Positions 33,516-44,421 are shown, counted from the stretch's first letter. The stretch: DNA of 64,000 nt from Isoetes taiwanensis (GCA_021234155.1 JAJEKV010000010.1:16252275-16316274); one strand, 5' to 3'. Notes: generated from the letters alone by a model not told the origin. Made by a program: numbers and translations.

Positions 33516-34462
33516 AAAACGATCTCCATCTTCAAGTAGCTAAGTCAGTACTGAACAATATGCATATTTATTTGGTTTCGGTTCTATTGGCTCCAGCTTC
33601 TAAGTTTGCAGAGATAAAAAAGATTGTAAGAGATTTTGTATGGTGTACCGATCAAGGAGGCACTGTGAAGGTGGCGTGGAAGAAATGTATGTTGTTTAAA
33701 CAACAAGTAGGACTTGGTATGTTGGATCTTTCTTTACAGGGTAAGGTCTTAGCTTCTAAGCTATTGTTCAGTTTGTTGAAGGATGATTGTGCATCACCAG
33801 GTATGAAGTTACTTAAACAATCAGTAAAGAAGTGTATGGTTTTTCATAAGCGAGGTGTGAGAATTGAGCTCCCTTGGGCATTGTTATACCCATTGAAAGC
33901 TTATTCACATGCCTCTCCAGTACTGAAAGGCTTGCTTCGGCAGGTGATTCATCGCTCTTTGAGAGTTAATAAGCTGGTTCATCGCTTTAAGCCAGGAGTA
34001 AGCCCACTTTGCCCAATGTGCGAGCGGTGCATTGAAACATTGGAGCACTGTCTATATTTGTGTGCAGAGCTGAGTAGTCTTAGGTCCTGGCTGCATTCTC
34101 TTTTTGGAGTATCTTTGGATAGTCAGCACTTTCTTTTGGGTATTTATCCAAATCAGTGGACTGCTTCTAAAAGGATTGCATTTCACATGGCAAAGTCTTG
34201 ACTAATATGGAGTGTATGGAAGTGAAGGCGAAGAAAGGTCTTTTATGATAAGCATATTTCTTCTCAGGTGGTGCTTCAAGAAATTCGTAAGAAGTTGTAT
34301 AATTGCTTTCAGATCTCCAATTGGCCTGATAGTATTAAAATTCCAATATGGAGTGATCATCTAAAAGTGATTGATGCTTCAGGGACATTTCTTACTTCTG
34401 GAAGTACTTTGTAATATTTTGAGTGTATAATATGAAGTAAAACACGTTCTTCAAAAAAAAAA
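33516..34462 (+). mobile_element. 5'-truncated L1-type LINE with target duplication
   Basis: Flanked by the 15-bp direct repeat AACTATAAAGATATA (about 33502-33515 and 34463-34477), with a poly-A run directly before the right copy. Encodes only the C-terminal end of ORF2. This is the usual product of incomplete target-primed reverse transcription. Confidence 0.85.
33560..34201 (+). pseudogene. LINE ORF2 C-terminus (RT thumb and zf-RVT)
   Basis: 213-codon frame with IKKIVRDFVWCTDQGG, VAWKKCMLFKQQVGLGMLDL and CPMCERCIETLEHCLYLC, the plant L1 pattern (F-L-W, V-A-W, G-G-L-G, and the C-x2-C...H...C zf-RVT finger). The catalytic palm with the FADD box lies upstream in an intact element and is absent. 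Coding remnants continue past the stop (IWSVW near 34206). Confidence 0.82.
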
Positions 34463-34737
34463 AACTATAAAGATATACAAATCCCACTTATAAGCTTTGC
34501 AAGAAATTCTAGGTTGCTTGCATAGTCACGCCAAAGCTTCCAAGGCACTCGATCCCTTATTGCATATTGTGCGCCTACTTTCTCTGCATTCAAGAGGGTT
34601 CAATCAATGTAGCACTTCAATGTCTGGAATCGCTATGCAACACAATTCGTTTTAAATCAATGTTATTTCATGAACCTTTTGTTTTCATGCAACAATGGCA
34701 CTAATACAACATTCCAGTATAGCATATTGCTGTTAAA

Positions 34738-34765
34738 GCCGGCAATGCCGGGCACTATTACTAGT
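34738..34765 (+). mobile_element. Helitron 3' terminus
   Basis: GCCGGC-AAT-GCCGGG hairpin (34738-34752), eight bases CACTATTA, then CTAG (34761-34764) followed by T. Same design as the ends at 14881 and 49995. The body lies to the left on the plus strand; it may include the Rep/helicase remnant at 25.6-27.2 kb. A 5' TC end was not found. Confidence 0.65.
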
Positions 34766-35300
34766 ACTTAATTTAACAACATAATTATTGTATTGGTTTA
34801 TTGACATAGTTGCTTCCAAGTTTGGTAAATTCATTATTGGCTTTTCATTTATCATTGTTGTAGTTTGTGTTTTGAAAACTGGAAAGGAAATTCATCATTG
34901 GCTTTTCATCTATCACTGTTGTCGTTTGTGCTTTGAAAACTAGAAAAAAAAAAAATAGCAAAAACAAGTGTGAATGCCTTGTTGAGAAATTCAGATGAAG
35001 GATTCTTGATCAATTTAAGCCAGGCTTGAAGCACCTAAACGGGCTCCAAGTTGATCCTCTTATTTCAGGCTGTTTCTTTCTCAAATTGAGCAGTCCATTT
35101 TTTGGCTTCTTTCCTGGTAGCTAGGGATTGATCCGATTCTTTGATCTCTGGCTTTTGCTTCTCAAATTCTAGAATTGGGGTTCCTTTTTTGATAAAATCT
35201 GTAGTAAGACATTATCATTGTGGGTTTTTTTAAGTACCCACTTTTGGAATTCAAGTGAACTTTTCTTAAACTATCTCGAACGGATCTTATTTGTGGGGTT

Positions 35301-36085
35301 TAAAATCTGTGATAGATAATAGAATAGAGGCTTGCATATGATCAATCTGCTTTGGTGTATTTGCTAGTTACACAGAAGAAGAGGAGGATAAGGTAAGGAT
35401 TTTGTAGATAAACAGATTCTGCAATAACTTGATTATGTTCATAGTAGCCTTGGATCTTCCACTGTCAAACACTTGCATGATCCTGAGATTAGAGCCTGTG
35501 CTGAGAGCTGTTCATTCATTTCAAAACGCAACTTGTTAATAAAAGCATGCCAACTTCTCTTTGCATGTTATTCCTCACTCTAGACCATAGATAGCTATCC
35601 AAATATACAGTGATAAAAAACAAGTGCATGGGTAACATTCTCTCTAGTGTATTGGTTAAGCAAATTGCTTCAAAAACCTTTATAAACATTCTTTTTGGTT
35701 GCAGGCTTATTGACAGCAATGAACAAGTTTCTTTAAAGGCCAGGTTACTCATAAATATTAGATTCATGCTTGAATGCATAAACCTGAAGTTTTCTTATCC
35801 TGCCTGAAGTTCTCATTAAAATCTATAATAGATATTAGAATAGAGGCTTGCATATGATCAATCTGCTTTGGTGTATTTGCTAGTCACACAGAAGAAGGAA
35901 GGGGAAGATACGGTAAGGATTTTACAGATAAATAGATTACGCAAGCACTTGATTATGTTCATAGTAGTCTTGGATCTTCCACTGTCAAACACTTGCATGA
36001 TCCTGAGATTAGAGCTTATGTTGGAACCTGTTCATTCATTTCAAAAGACCCGTTAATAAAAGCATGCCAGCATCTCTTTGCCTCC
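35301..36085. repeat. 270-bp direct duplication
   Basis: 35301-35570 and 35817-36085 are about 90 percent alike. Both start near TAAAATCT(A/G)T(A/G)ATAGAT and contain CTTGCATATGATCAATCTGC, GGATCTTCCACTGTCAAACA and TTGCATGATCCTGAGATTAG. Non-coding; ORFs across it are not conserved between the copies. 34766-35300 before it holds a shorter pair around TTCATCATTGGCTTTTCATC and no gene. Confidence 0.7.
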
Positions 36086-36227
36086 AGCATCATGTGCGTA
36101 TTCTTCAAGCAATCCATTTGGGTTGAAGTGTGGAGTTGGGGGCCAATTTTCGTGTCTTGGACATATAGTGCTTTATGGGTGCTTTACTTGAGTTCAATGA
36201 AAATTTTAACCCGTCAAGAAAAAATTT

Positions 36228-36530
36228 ATGACGAGTCTTCAGAGAGCGCGAAACCAAAATCTCCCAATTAGCAAGTTCGTTGGCCATGTCATCGATCCGA
36301 AACTGTGGGATGGTTCTCCCGCTTTTTGGCGGATTCTACCAGCTCCAAATCATTTTCAAAAATCTGGATGGAAAATTTCTTTGTTTTGGAAATTTCCAGA
36401 GCTCTTGGCCTGGAATTCAATAAATTTTGTTTCCCTCTATGCATCTGAATTCACATCTCGGTTTGGAGGCCAAGATCCAGATGAGCTTGCTTTTGCTCTA
36501 GGAATTCACATCCAACATTCCATTGGGTGA
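36228..36530 (+). CDS. Hypothetical ORF, not recognised
   Basis: 100 codons, aromatic-rich (FWRILPAPNHF, ISLFWKFPELLAW, FGGQDPDELAFALG). It precedes the transposase-like gene by about 120 bp on the same strand, so it could be a 5' exon or an unrelated remnant. No family match. Confidence 0.3.
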   Translation: MTSLQRARNQNLPISKFVGHVIDPKLWDGSPAFWRILPAPNHFQKSGWKISLFWKFPELLAWNSINFVSLYASEFTSRFGGQDPDELAFALGIHIQHSIG

Positions 36531-36653
36531 AAGCATGTTGTAGTGAAACACCCTGGGTGTCCCCCCTGATGTGGTGGGAGATATCAAATTTGTGGTGCGA
36601 TTTTAAATGTTTGTTTTGCGCCTAGTGCATAACTACCCGGATTCAATCATTTC

Positions 36654-37568
36654 TTGAACTGCAACGACCCGATTCTCACGCCACCCATCCCATTCCAATT
36701 TCCTACGCCACCCGTCCCATTCCAATTTCCACCTAACCGATTCCTAAACCCACCCGCGCCTTTCCTGAAGCACACGGCTATGGCGCTTAATCCGGTTGTG
36801 GATCAATCCGGTTCATACTTTGAATCATTTAATTTGGAAGCAAATCTGCCTAAAATCTCAAACCGGAGCACAGGTGTGAGAAAGAGAACTCCAGAACAAG
36901 AACGGGATCATAAAAGACGCCAAAGGAAAAGAAAAAGGGAAGCTAAAGAAGAATTAGCAAAAATTGCATCAGCAGAGGGAGGATCCACCAGAACGGCCTC
37001 TACTAGGCATCGGATGGTGTTGAAATTATTATCTTCATTTCATAGCACCACTAAAGGCTTGGCTGACAGTGATAAGAAAGAGGTTTTACGAGATTTCCTG
37101 GAAGATGACACAATGGACAACGTACTTGGTGAAGAGCTGAAAGATTTGCAAGCCAAGAGCATTGTGGTCAGCAACCTCAGGGCTTCCATTCAACTTGTGA
37201 AGAAGTCTAACAGCAATGACAGTTTAGCAGCCAAGAGTAGTTGCCTTGCTATGGCCGTAAGAGGAAGCATTACCGAAAGTGCTAATGTTGTCAGTGCTCG
37301 GGGTTTTGGTAAACTGCTGGGTGTTCATCCTAGGAATCTTACCAAAGCAAAATTGAAGAGGGAAGAGATAGATTGCAAAGGGGGGAAATGGGTTTTGTAC
37401 AAAAGAGTTAGAAGAGCAGATGCAATTCCCAATTCTGTCATAGAACTTGTGCAGCAATTTTGGACCGAAAACAGTAGGGTCTCTCCAAATGCAAAGGATG
37501 TTAAGTTCAGAAGATTGGAACGAAATGTAAGAGAGGATCATGCCACTCACTATCTGGAAGAATCACAG
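36654..37568 (+). CDS. Transposase-like gene, exon 1
   Basis: About 305 codons to a clean donor (CACAG/GTTATT at 37568/37569). The N-terminus is Pro/Phe-rich with two near-repeats of PFQFP; a more usual start may be the Met at 36780 (MALNPVVDQSG). Then a strongly basic stretch (DHKRRQRKRKREAKEELAK) like a bZIP basic region or nuclear signal, and a helical region ending VREDHATHYLEESQ. Exon 2 continues the frame exactly. The combination with exon 2 resembles uncharacterised transposon proteins of other eukaryotes, recalled only as a pattern. Confidence 0.55.
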
Positions 37569-38237
37569 GTTATTTCATTTCTTCATCTTCACCACATTTT
37601 TTATTGTTAATGTGGTATGTGGTATGTGGCTAGTGATTGCTTGTGATATGTGGTTGGTGTGGTTAGTGATTGCTTGTGGTGTGTGGTGCCTATTAATGCT
37701 GTGATATATGATATGTGCTGCCTCACGTGGTGTAAAATAAATGCTGTAAATATATGCTTTGTGGTGCCTAGTGTGGTGAATAACATGGTGTAAAATACAT
37801 GCTGTAATAATGCTATGTGGTGCCTGCCTAGTGTGGTGAAAAATATGGTGTAAAATAAATGCTCTAAATATAACGCTTTTGTGGTGCATAGTGTGTTGAA
37901 TAACTTGGTGTAAAATAAATCTTTGTAATATATGCTTTGTGGTGCCTAGTGTGGTGAATAACATGGTGTAAAATAAATGCTGTAATATATTCTATGTGGT
38001 GCCTAGTGTGGTGAAAAATATGGTGTAAAATAATCTTCAGAATATATGCTATGTGGTGCCTAGTGTGGTGAAAAATATGGTGTACAGTAAATTATGTAAT
38101 ATATGCTTTGTGGTGCCTAGTGTGGTGAATAACGAGGTGTAAGATGAATGTCTGTAATATATGCTATGTGGTGCCTAGTGTGGTGGAAAATGTAGTGTGC
38201 AATAAATATGCTGATCACCTTGTTATCTTCCTTGCAG
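37569..38237 (+). other. Intron holding a minisatellite
   Basis: GT donor at 37569 and TTATCTTCCTTGCAG acceptor ending at 38237. From about 37680 to 38215 it consists of eight to nine diverged units of 57-60 bp sharing GTGGTGCCTAGTGTGGTGAA and then TGGTGTAAAATAAAT. The array explains the long ORFs predicted on both strands here. Confidence 0.75.
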
Positions 38238-39095
38238 TTGCAATTGTTCAGGAAATTCAAGACGGAACATCCTAGTGTTATGATCAAACAGAGGATGTTT
38301 GAAAAGCTGAAACCATGGTTTGTTGTAAAATTAAAGGACTTCAATAGTTGCTGCTGTATATACTTTGTTAGAATGCAGATGCTAATAGATGGCTTCAATA
38401 GTATGAGAACTAAGCACCCAAAAAGCTGCAGCTGCACTTGTCAACTTTGCAGGTCAGACATATATGGTGAATGCAGGGCGTCTGAATACAAAATAAGTAG
38501 CACAAGAAGTCTGTGGCAGGGAATTTTATGTGAGAAAACTACTAGCTTCCAACCTTACCATAAGAGGGAATGCATTCTGGGTGAGTGTAAAGAGTGTGGG
38601 ATTAAGAAGTTCCCTATCTGCCCACATGAACAATCTAGTGATAGTGGCATGGTGAAGTGGGAATACCTAGACTATGAAAAACCGTATTCGAGAGATGGCA
38701 GCAAGAAGTCTAAGCTAGTTCACCAACACAATGAAACCGCAAGTCTTCCCGGTGAACAAAATGTTGGAGAAGCTTCCAAAATTTCCTTTACACAACCCGG
38801 ATATAAGTGGCGAGCGTGCCATTACAAAGAACTCCTTGATAACTTGCTTGGAGATGCTTACCTATCTGTGGTTGACTTCGCAGAGAATTATACTTTTAAG
38901 GAGCAGAATGAAGTTCAGTCCATTATTTGGGGTCAACAACCAGATAACTATATTTGTTCAAATAACCTATCAGGTTGATCCACAGACAGACACCATTGAG
39001 AAGGAAACACACTACTATGTGTCGGATGATAGGGAACATGACACACTTTTTGTTCAACATTGTTTTATGAAACATTTTGAGTACCTAAAGCAGAA
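38238..39095 (+). pseudogene. Transposase-like gene, exon 2 (frameshifted, truncated)
   Basis: Continues exon 1 in frame with LFRKFKTEHPSVMIKQRMFE and KPWFVVKLKD, then a Cys-rich part (CSCTCQLC; CKECGIKKFPICPHE), then YKWRACHYKELLD and VVDFAENYTF, whose Asp is a plausible catalytic residue. A frameshift near 38930 moves the frame to QITIFVQITYQVD and YYVSDDREHDTLFVQHCF. Sequence similarity stops near 39095 where different DNA begins, so the 3' part is lost. KDZ-type or another DDE superfamily is possible; the exact family is not settled. Confidence 0.5.
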
Positions 39096-39409
39096 AGGCA
39101 ATGTCCCCAAACAGCTCTATATGGAGGTCGTCCTCTATCATTTTGAGGTGTCGCTCCTCGTCGGGGTAACCTGCATGCACCCACTCGAGCACCCGCATCG
39201 AAGCGACAGCCTGTGCATCCATGATGAGCTTCTCCACCTCTGGTGGAGTGAACTTGGCCACCACTGTAACCGGGCGGCCTCCGGAGGAGGGGGAGGAAGA
39301 CACGGATCCTCCGCAGGAAGACACGGATTCTAACCGTGCTGGCTGCGAAGGAGCAGGCACAGTGGCCGGGATAGTATTCCTGCGCAGTGTAGTCTTGAAC
39401 TTGGCCATG
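39086..39409 (-). CDS. Short ORF joined to antisense transposase, unknown
   Basis: From the Met at 39409: MAKFKTTLRRNTIPATVPAP, a Ser-rich stretch, then VVAKFTPPEVEKLIMDAQAV and ASMRVLEWVHAGYPDEER. The last ten or so codons are antisense to the transposase-like exon, so the ORF is truncated at a junction near 39095. Not recognised. Upstream (39440-39640) is low-complexity. Confidence 0.35.
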
Positions 39410-39639
39410 GCAGAAGTGAAGGAGATGGATGGAATGGGGAAGGAGTGAAGGAGATGGCGGAATAAACGATGGGGACAGAATGGACGGAATGGACGGAATG
39501 AAGCTGCAGGGCAAAATTTTGGGAATAAAAGGGATGCAAAATCGTAGGCATGCATACGATTTTGGGAATGAGGCAGAAGAGGAAAAAGGGACGTTTGCAT
39601 GCATGCGATTGCACACCTCGGGAGCCGAGCCACCCACCA

Positions 39640-39755
39640 CATGTCACCACATGATTCACCATATGTACCATTTGCATCACCACAGTATAACCACAGTATT
39701 CACCACATGCACCACATGCACCACCACATCTATCACCACATGTATCACCACATTG
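39640..39755. repeat. CACCACATG-type microsatellite
   Basis: Irregular repeats of ACCACATG / CACCAC words. Related in composition to the GTGGTG-rich minisatellite of the transposase intron, on the opposite strand. Confidence 0.6.
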
Positions 39756-39969
39756 TCATGAATCTTTGAATACATCAATTTCTTCTGGAGATTTGAACTC
39801 CACCAGAGTGTTGCTCTGGTCAGCCAGAAAAGTCTATTGTATACAATAGTATACAACAACGTACATTAGAGTGTCAATGAAAGAACATGTTACAAGAATA
39901 ACCTCTTTGGTTACAATAATACAAACATGTGATTACAAGTAAAGATCTATTGATCTGTCAACCTCAGCT

Positions 39970-41290
39970 TCATTACTAGAGCAACCGTGCTTCACAACAT
40001 CAATCATCATTCTGCGCGTGTCCAACAGCTCGCCACTAGAAATTGGTACACCCTGCAACAAACATATCAGGCCTCACATTGGATGAGTAATACCTTCAAA
40101 TTTACGAACTCACCTTACATAGGGATAGTATGTCCAAGTCTCGCATTACTGCAGCCACAACTTTCTTTAACGAAGATACATATAGCAGGACCACACGACC
40201 AGCAATCAGACTGAGTGGGGGAACTTGTAATTCTCTTGTAGTGCAGCTTTATGGTGCTTGGGAATTTTGTGTTTGCATCCTCAACAAAACTCATGACAGG
40301 CTCGGAGCCCTTGTACATTTCTAGGCTGTCAAAATGGTACACACCTGGCTGACATTTAACTGGCTGACCTCCAAGACCTACAATGACATACACTGTCCAG
40401 TGCTGCTGATAACATGCTGGGAGAATGGTACATTCCGAAATTGCAAGTTGAGGGTTCAACAGTTTGTCCTTTGAAGCATGCTCATTCGACAGTAATGTGT
40501 AAATGAGCGGTGTTAGTCCTGTGCCTCCTGGTACAGGACTATTCATGCATTCGACGGACCAAGTCAAGGCCAAGGATCCACAACCAGGCGCGGGTCAGTC
40601 ATCAAAGGCCCAGCAGAAGACCAAGCAGCAGACCACGCAGTCAAAGCCTGCGTCCGTCAACAAGAGGCGGCGCTCAGACAAGTGACGGCCCGTCACCGCC
40701 CGCGTCAGCGTCAACGTGATTTCAGGCTTTTCAAGAGGCACCGCCAGCATTCCTGCAAATCAGGCCTCCTTCCAGGAGTCGGCACCGAGATCAGTCAGAG
40801 TGTCTATATTGGGCCAAAGGCCATTGTACTATATATATGAGTAGAGCTAGCACATGAGTTTTAGATGAGTTTTGAGTCTTGTCTCATTTTCAGTTTTCTC
40901 CGTTGTGAGAGCTCATGTATCATCATCATTGATATTAAGGAAGCTTATCATTGTTGTCTCATTGTTCTTTTGTTTTCTTTTCCTTTTCCTTTGTTCTCTT
41001 GCAAATCCCGCGTGACATAGTCCCCGGATTCTCCTGTTAGATCCAAGGGTCCTCACAGAGGGCTGTCTTGCAGGAGTTCCCGAACCCAGACCCCAAACAA
41101 GCGGATCCATGAAATGGAACCTCTGTTCCATGTCATACTTGATGCAGAATTGGTGCATACACCTGCCAAAGTCCAAGGTCTGGTAAAACAAGATGATTTA
41201 AAAAACAACAGAAGACTTCAAATCTGAGTTGTTTATATTAAATTACTAACCTCATGAAGAAATGGACTATCCTGTCACTGAACCAATCCC
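39970..41290 (-). pseudogene. Ulp1-type (C48) cysteine protease gene, multi-exon, interrupted
   Basis: The main exon 40573-40115 holds the protease core: HWTVYVI (catalytic His), YHFDSLEMYKG (catalytic Asp) and SPTQSDCWSCGPAICIFV (oxyanion Gln and catalytic Cys). A further exon after TTTGTTGCAG (about 40063) contains SSGELLDTRRMMIDVVKHGC. At 41290-41250 the minus strand reads DWFSDRIVHFFMR up to a donor (GAG/GTTAGT), matching the W-L-x-D-x-x-I-x-x-x-x start of Ulp1 domains, so the gene reaches the edge of the MITE at 41.3 kb. Repeat-like DNA at 40.56-41.06 kb separates these parts. Ulp1-type proteases process ubiquitin-like proteins; several DNA transposon groups carry one. It converges on the transposase-like gene. 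Confidence 0.68.
40574..41060. repeat. LTR-like insertion inside the protease gene
   Basis: Contains ACTATATATATGAG (about 40830-40843, TATA-like), a T/C-rich stretch, and an end TCCTCACA (41050-41057) that would be TG...CA-type on the minus strand. It lies between two blocks of the protease gene. The other terminus and a target duplication were not found, so solo LTR is only a suggestion. Confidence 0.3.
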
Positions 41291-41304
41291 TACTTTTCTC
41301 TAAT

Positions 41305-41905
41305 ATTTAGGTTCAATACGTTGTAACGTTTATCTGAGGAAATATTATGAATTGTATGATACGGCACATATTTAAGGTATAAAGCGTAAAAAATCTGGAA
41401 AAAATTCCGTCGGGAAGCGGCGGAAGAAATTTCGTCAGCGTCACGCGAAAATTTTTTCGTCTGTGGCGAACGGCGGCGCGGGAACGCATTTTTTTTTTTT
41501 TTTTCGCGTGCGAAACCTACCACATCTTCGCGTGCGAAAGTATTTTAGCGTCTGGCGATCTGAAAAAATTTTTTCGTCACGGTTTAAATTTTTTTTTTTT
41601 TTGAATTTTTGCGTCTCTGCGAAAATAGCGATGAAAGCGTCTGTGAAAATTTTTCGTCAGACGCAATCTGAAAAGTTTCGCGTCTGCGAAATTTTTTTGC
41701 GTCACAGGCGTCGCTGTGATTTTCAAGTTTAGCTGGCGAAAATTTCAGCGTCACGGCTTTCCGCGAAGCTTTAGGTAATGCTGAAATTTTTTTCCTATGC
41801 GTGAGGTTTTATCGTTAAATCATGTTTTTATTAAAAATCGTTTTTTTTTTTTGACTTTATCGTCGAGGAATTTTAATTTTGTGCGTATAGAACCTATCCC
41901 TGCTC
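41305..41905. mobile_element. Foldback/MITE family member 1 (CAGGGATAGG end)
   Basis: The right end is CGTATAGAACCTATCCCTG (about 41884-41902). The left end begins AGGTTCAATACG (41310) followed by ATGATACGGCAC. The interior is built of GCGTC(T/A)GCGAAA and TTTTCGTC words with long T runs. The right 120 bp are the inverted copy of 50404-50520, and the left 100 bp are the inverted copy of 59385-59475. No protein is encoded. Confidence 0.65.
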
Positions 41906-42430
41906 ATTTCATCGAGCCAAGCCTCTACTTCCATGCCTGATCTGTTCTCGCCTGAGAATTGCTCGAGCTTCTGACGGCCTTCCATACGTTTCCCAAATTT
42001 GAATCTACCTTCTTACGGTAGTCCGGGGTCTTCATCTCTTTGTCCATCATCCCTCAGGTTTCGCGACTTGACCTCTTCCTCGTCGAGTCTGAGTCCGAGC
42101 TTGAGTCGGAGGATTCCGTGCTGGAGGCCCTCCTTCTCTTGCTCATCTTCTTGTCCTTTCCTGTTTTCCGAGCTGATGCTTGTGGTAATCGGCGTTGCCC
42201 TCGAACCAACTCCCGCCAGGCGGCCGGGAAAGCCTTTTTATCTGCCTCAAGGTCCGGTCCTCATCTGCGACACTTCCTCCTCTGGGGTCATGGGTCCAAA
42301 TGCTTCAAACAGGCTCCTTGCCGGGGGTGGTCTGGCCGGACTCTGTTCTTCCCTATGGTCTCGGCGTTGTCGTTCCCCTGAGCTCGGGTCTCTAGTTGCA
42401 TACACAAGTAGGTCATGGCTGTACGGTTAG
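41906..42430 (-). pseudogene. gag-like fragment of an LTR retroelement
   Basis: Broken minus-strand frames give ARSLFEAFGPMTPEEEVSQM, a Ser/Asp/Arg stretch (RRASSTESSDSSSDSDSTRK), then RFKFGKRMEGRQ and KLEQFSGENRSGMEVEAWLD just before the MITE at 41905. The last pattern resembles the start of the Ty3-type Gag capsid region (F-x-G-E-x...A-x-x-W-L). It is cut off by the MITE. It follows the two ORFs of the H3-bearing unit on the same strand. Confidence 0.45.
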
Positions 42431-42574
42431 TTTTATTTGTTCTCTTGCATTTCATGTGTTGTTGGTATAGTTGTGGAACAAAATACATAAACAAACATTT
42501 AAGTGCAAAAGAAATTATATTTATATTATATAATATCGTAATACAAAAACCCCCGGGATCAAGAGTCTAACTAT

Positions 42575-44101
42575 TCTTGAAATCGCCGGTAGGATGGGTT
42601 GTCTTCGAGGAACTTCTTAACTTGGGCCGTTCCCACCGAGCGTCCTAAGTTCCTGAGGAGGTTGGTTGATGACCCGCCCTGCAAAGCTCTCACTAATTCC
42701 TCTACCCTGCGGTCGGAGGTGTACGCTGCGGTCACTGCCAGTCTTCCCTGCCGTCTCTAAGGTATGGCGAAGTAAAAAATGTCGAGTGCCATCGCTCTCT
42801 TGACTAGGACGGCGTAGTCGGTGTTGGCAGCTAGCTGAGCGTGCCGGCCAAAGCCTGAGAGTGCGATTAGCATCGATACGCCTTCCTCGCCCCTGGGGGT
42901 GAATTTGCGGTGGATTACCGCTATTCTTCCGTCCATCAGCAGGGGGAGGTAATACATAGCGACAATTGCCGTTGTCAGCGCCGCTCACCGATTCTTAGCC
43001 TCCTCGGCCTCCAACTCGGTGTCTCCGGCATAGTCGCCGAGCTTCCACCATTTGTGAGCTCCTCGTAATCTCTAACATTGCTGAAGTCACCGAGGTCGAA
43101 CTCGCCTCTTCTCTCTGGGGGAGGTGCTGTCGAAGAACTTGCCGTTAAAATGTTTGAGGTCTTGTGGCGGATCCCCATCTGTTCCTGAAGAGCAAGGAAC
43201 TCCTCTTCCGTCGGCAGTTCCCGCGCCTCCATTATCTGCCTGATGTTTCCGTAGGCTTGAATATCGGAGGTCGACTCTCCCGTGTAAGTGTCGGCTTCCC
43301 TTACTTGGAGTGGAAAGTCGGAAGTTCGTCGAATGATGAAGTCATCCAGGTCTATTTGCCGGAGCTGGTGCAGCAGCTCGTCGAGTCGATACTCTCTTTC
43401 CCTGCACTCTGGGAGGTTTTGATTTCGCTTAGGAGCAGGTACTCTTCGCCTTCGATGATGATGGGGGTTAGGCTTGTGATGCCTAGCCCAATATGGGTGG
43501 CGCGATTCTGAGAGTTTGCCGACTTCTTTCGAATTCCTGCAACTCCTGCTCTGCTAGTCGCTGCTCTTCCGCTGGGTCGAGCTCGACGTAGTCTTCTTCT
43601 TCCTCTGATTCTTCGTCTTCTTCTCTTCCTTCTTGCTCCTGTTGGTACTGTAAAAGGAGCTGCTCTGCTGCTGCTGTGGCTAATGGGTCCACATCCATGG
43701 GAGGGATAGAGGTTTCTCCCATGGGATTTTCGGCACGGTGGGTAAGAAAAATGGCTAAGGCAGCATTGAAGGAAAAGTGCTTGGTCCTGTTGACAGTCAG
43801 GACCATTGGCTCGGGCATGCGCTGGGCCTTGTTTGTAAGGTACTTGGCAATGTTTGGAACATCGCCTAAGGCTGCTTGAAGGGATTGCCTGGGAACAAAG
43901 TAGCCTATGCAAGGTGGGAGCTGCACTCAAGATGGCCCTACCCTAGCTTGGAACTTGGACAGGACTCGGCTATGCTGGGGTTGCGTGCAAGGTTGCTTGG
44001 ACATCTATTTCTTTCTGGAAGACCCGGAAAATGTCATTGATATCAGCCCCGGCAGCATGAGCACTGGCGCTGTACCATCGCCTGAAGTCAGAGGTTGCCA
44101 T
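42575..44101 (-). pseudogene. Second ORF of the H3-bearing unit, decayed
   Basis: Start MATSDFRRWYSASAHAAGAD at 44101. Frames then change several times: 43926-43483 (MPEPMVLTVNRTKHFSF, then a Glu/Asp-rich run EEDEESEEEEDYVELDPAEE), 43430-42975 (DELLHQLRQIDLDDFIIRRT; ARELPTEEEFLALQEQMGIR) and 42957-42757 (MYYLPLLMDGRIAVIHRKFT; ARAMALDIFYFAI-like), ending after VKKFLEDNPSYRRFQE and a stop near 42577. Joined it would be roughly 480-510 residues. I do not recognise the family. Its TATA box (44216-44225) and upstream palindromes match those of the H3-like gene, and it shares the Glu-rich style, so the two are probably co-expressed partners. About five frameshifts or stops make it non-functional here. 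Confidence 0.5.
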
Positions 44102-44215
44102 GGATCTAGCGAGGAAGAAACTAGCAAACGGATGCAAGAGCGCCTCAGGGAGCTGGGAAATCGGCTAAAGGGGCAGGAACAAACTCGTAGGGTGCTACGT
44201 AAGAAATGAGGGACC

Positions 44216-44225
44216 TATTTATAGA
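44216..44225 (-). promoter_or_regulatory. TATA box of second ORF
   Basis: CTATAAATAG on the minus strand, 115 bp before the ATG at 44101. The same decamer precedes the H3-like ORF. Both are followed within about 10-17 bases by CCCTCATTT, a plausible shared initiator region. Confidence 0.65.
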
Positions 44226-44421
44226 AAAGGGGAAAACCCTAATTTTTGGGTGACTTGTGAAATTCTTGGGGTTGGGCAATTCTAGCCTATATTGAGGTCT
44301 AAATGGGAATTGGAAGACTAATTTAAGGGTCTGAGCAAGATTGGATTACCTAAAGATCCTAATACACAAGTTGGAGATCACTTGGACAAGCTATGGTGAA
44401 GAAATTCTAGGAGTTCTTGAT

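Noticed and set aside
37680-38215. CRISPR-like array
   Set aside because: The units are contiguous and diverged with no unique spacers; this is a eukaryotic minisatellite. No CRISPR array was seen anywhere in the window.
37575-38437. Minus-strand ORFs rich in His, Ile and Thr
   Set aside because: Products of the intronic minisatellite and antisense to exon 2.
41999-42430. 143-codon plus-strand ORF rich in Ser and Leu
   Set aside because: It is antisense to the gag-like fragment and mirrors its Ser/Asp/Arg composition.
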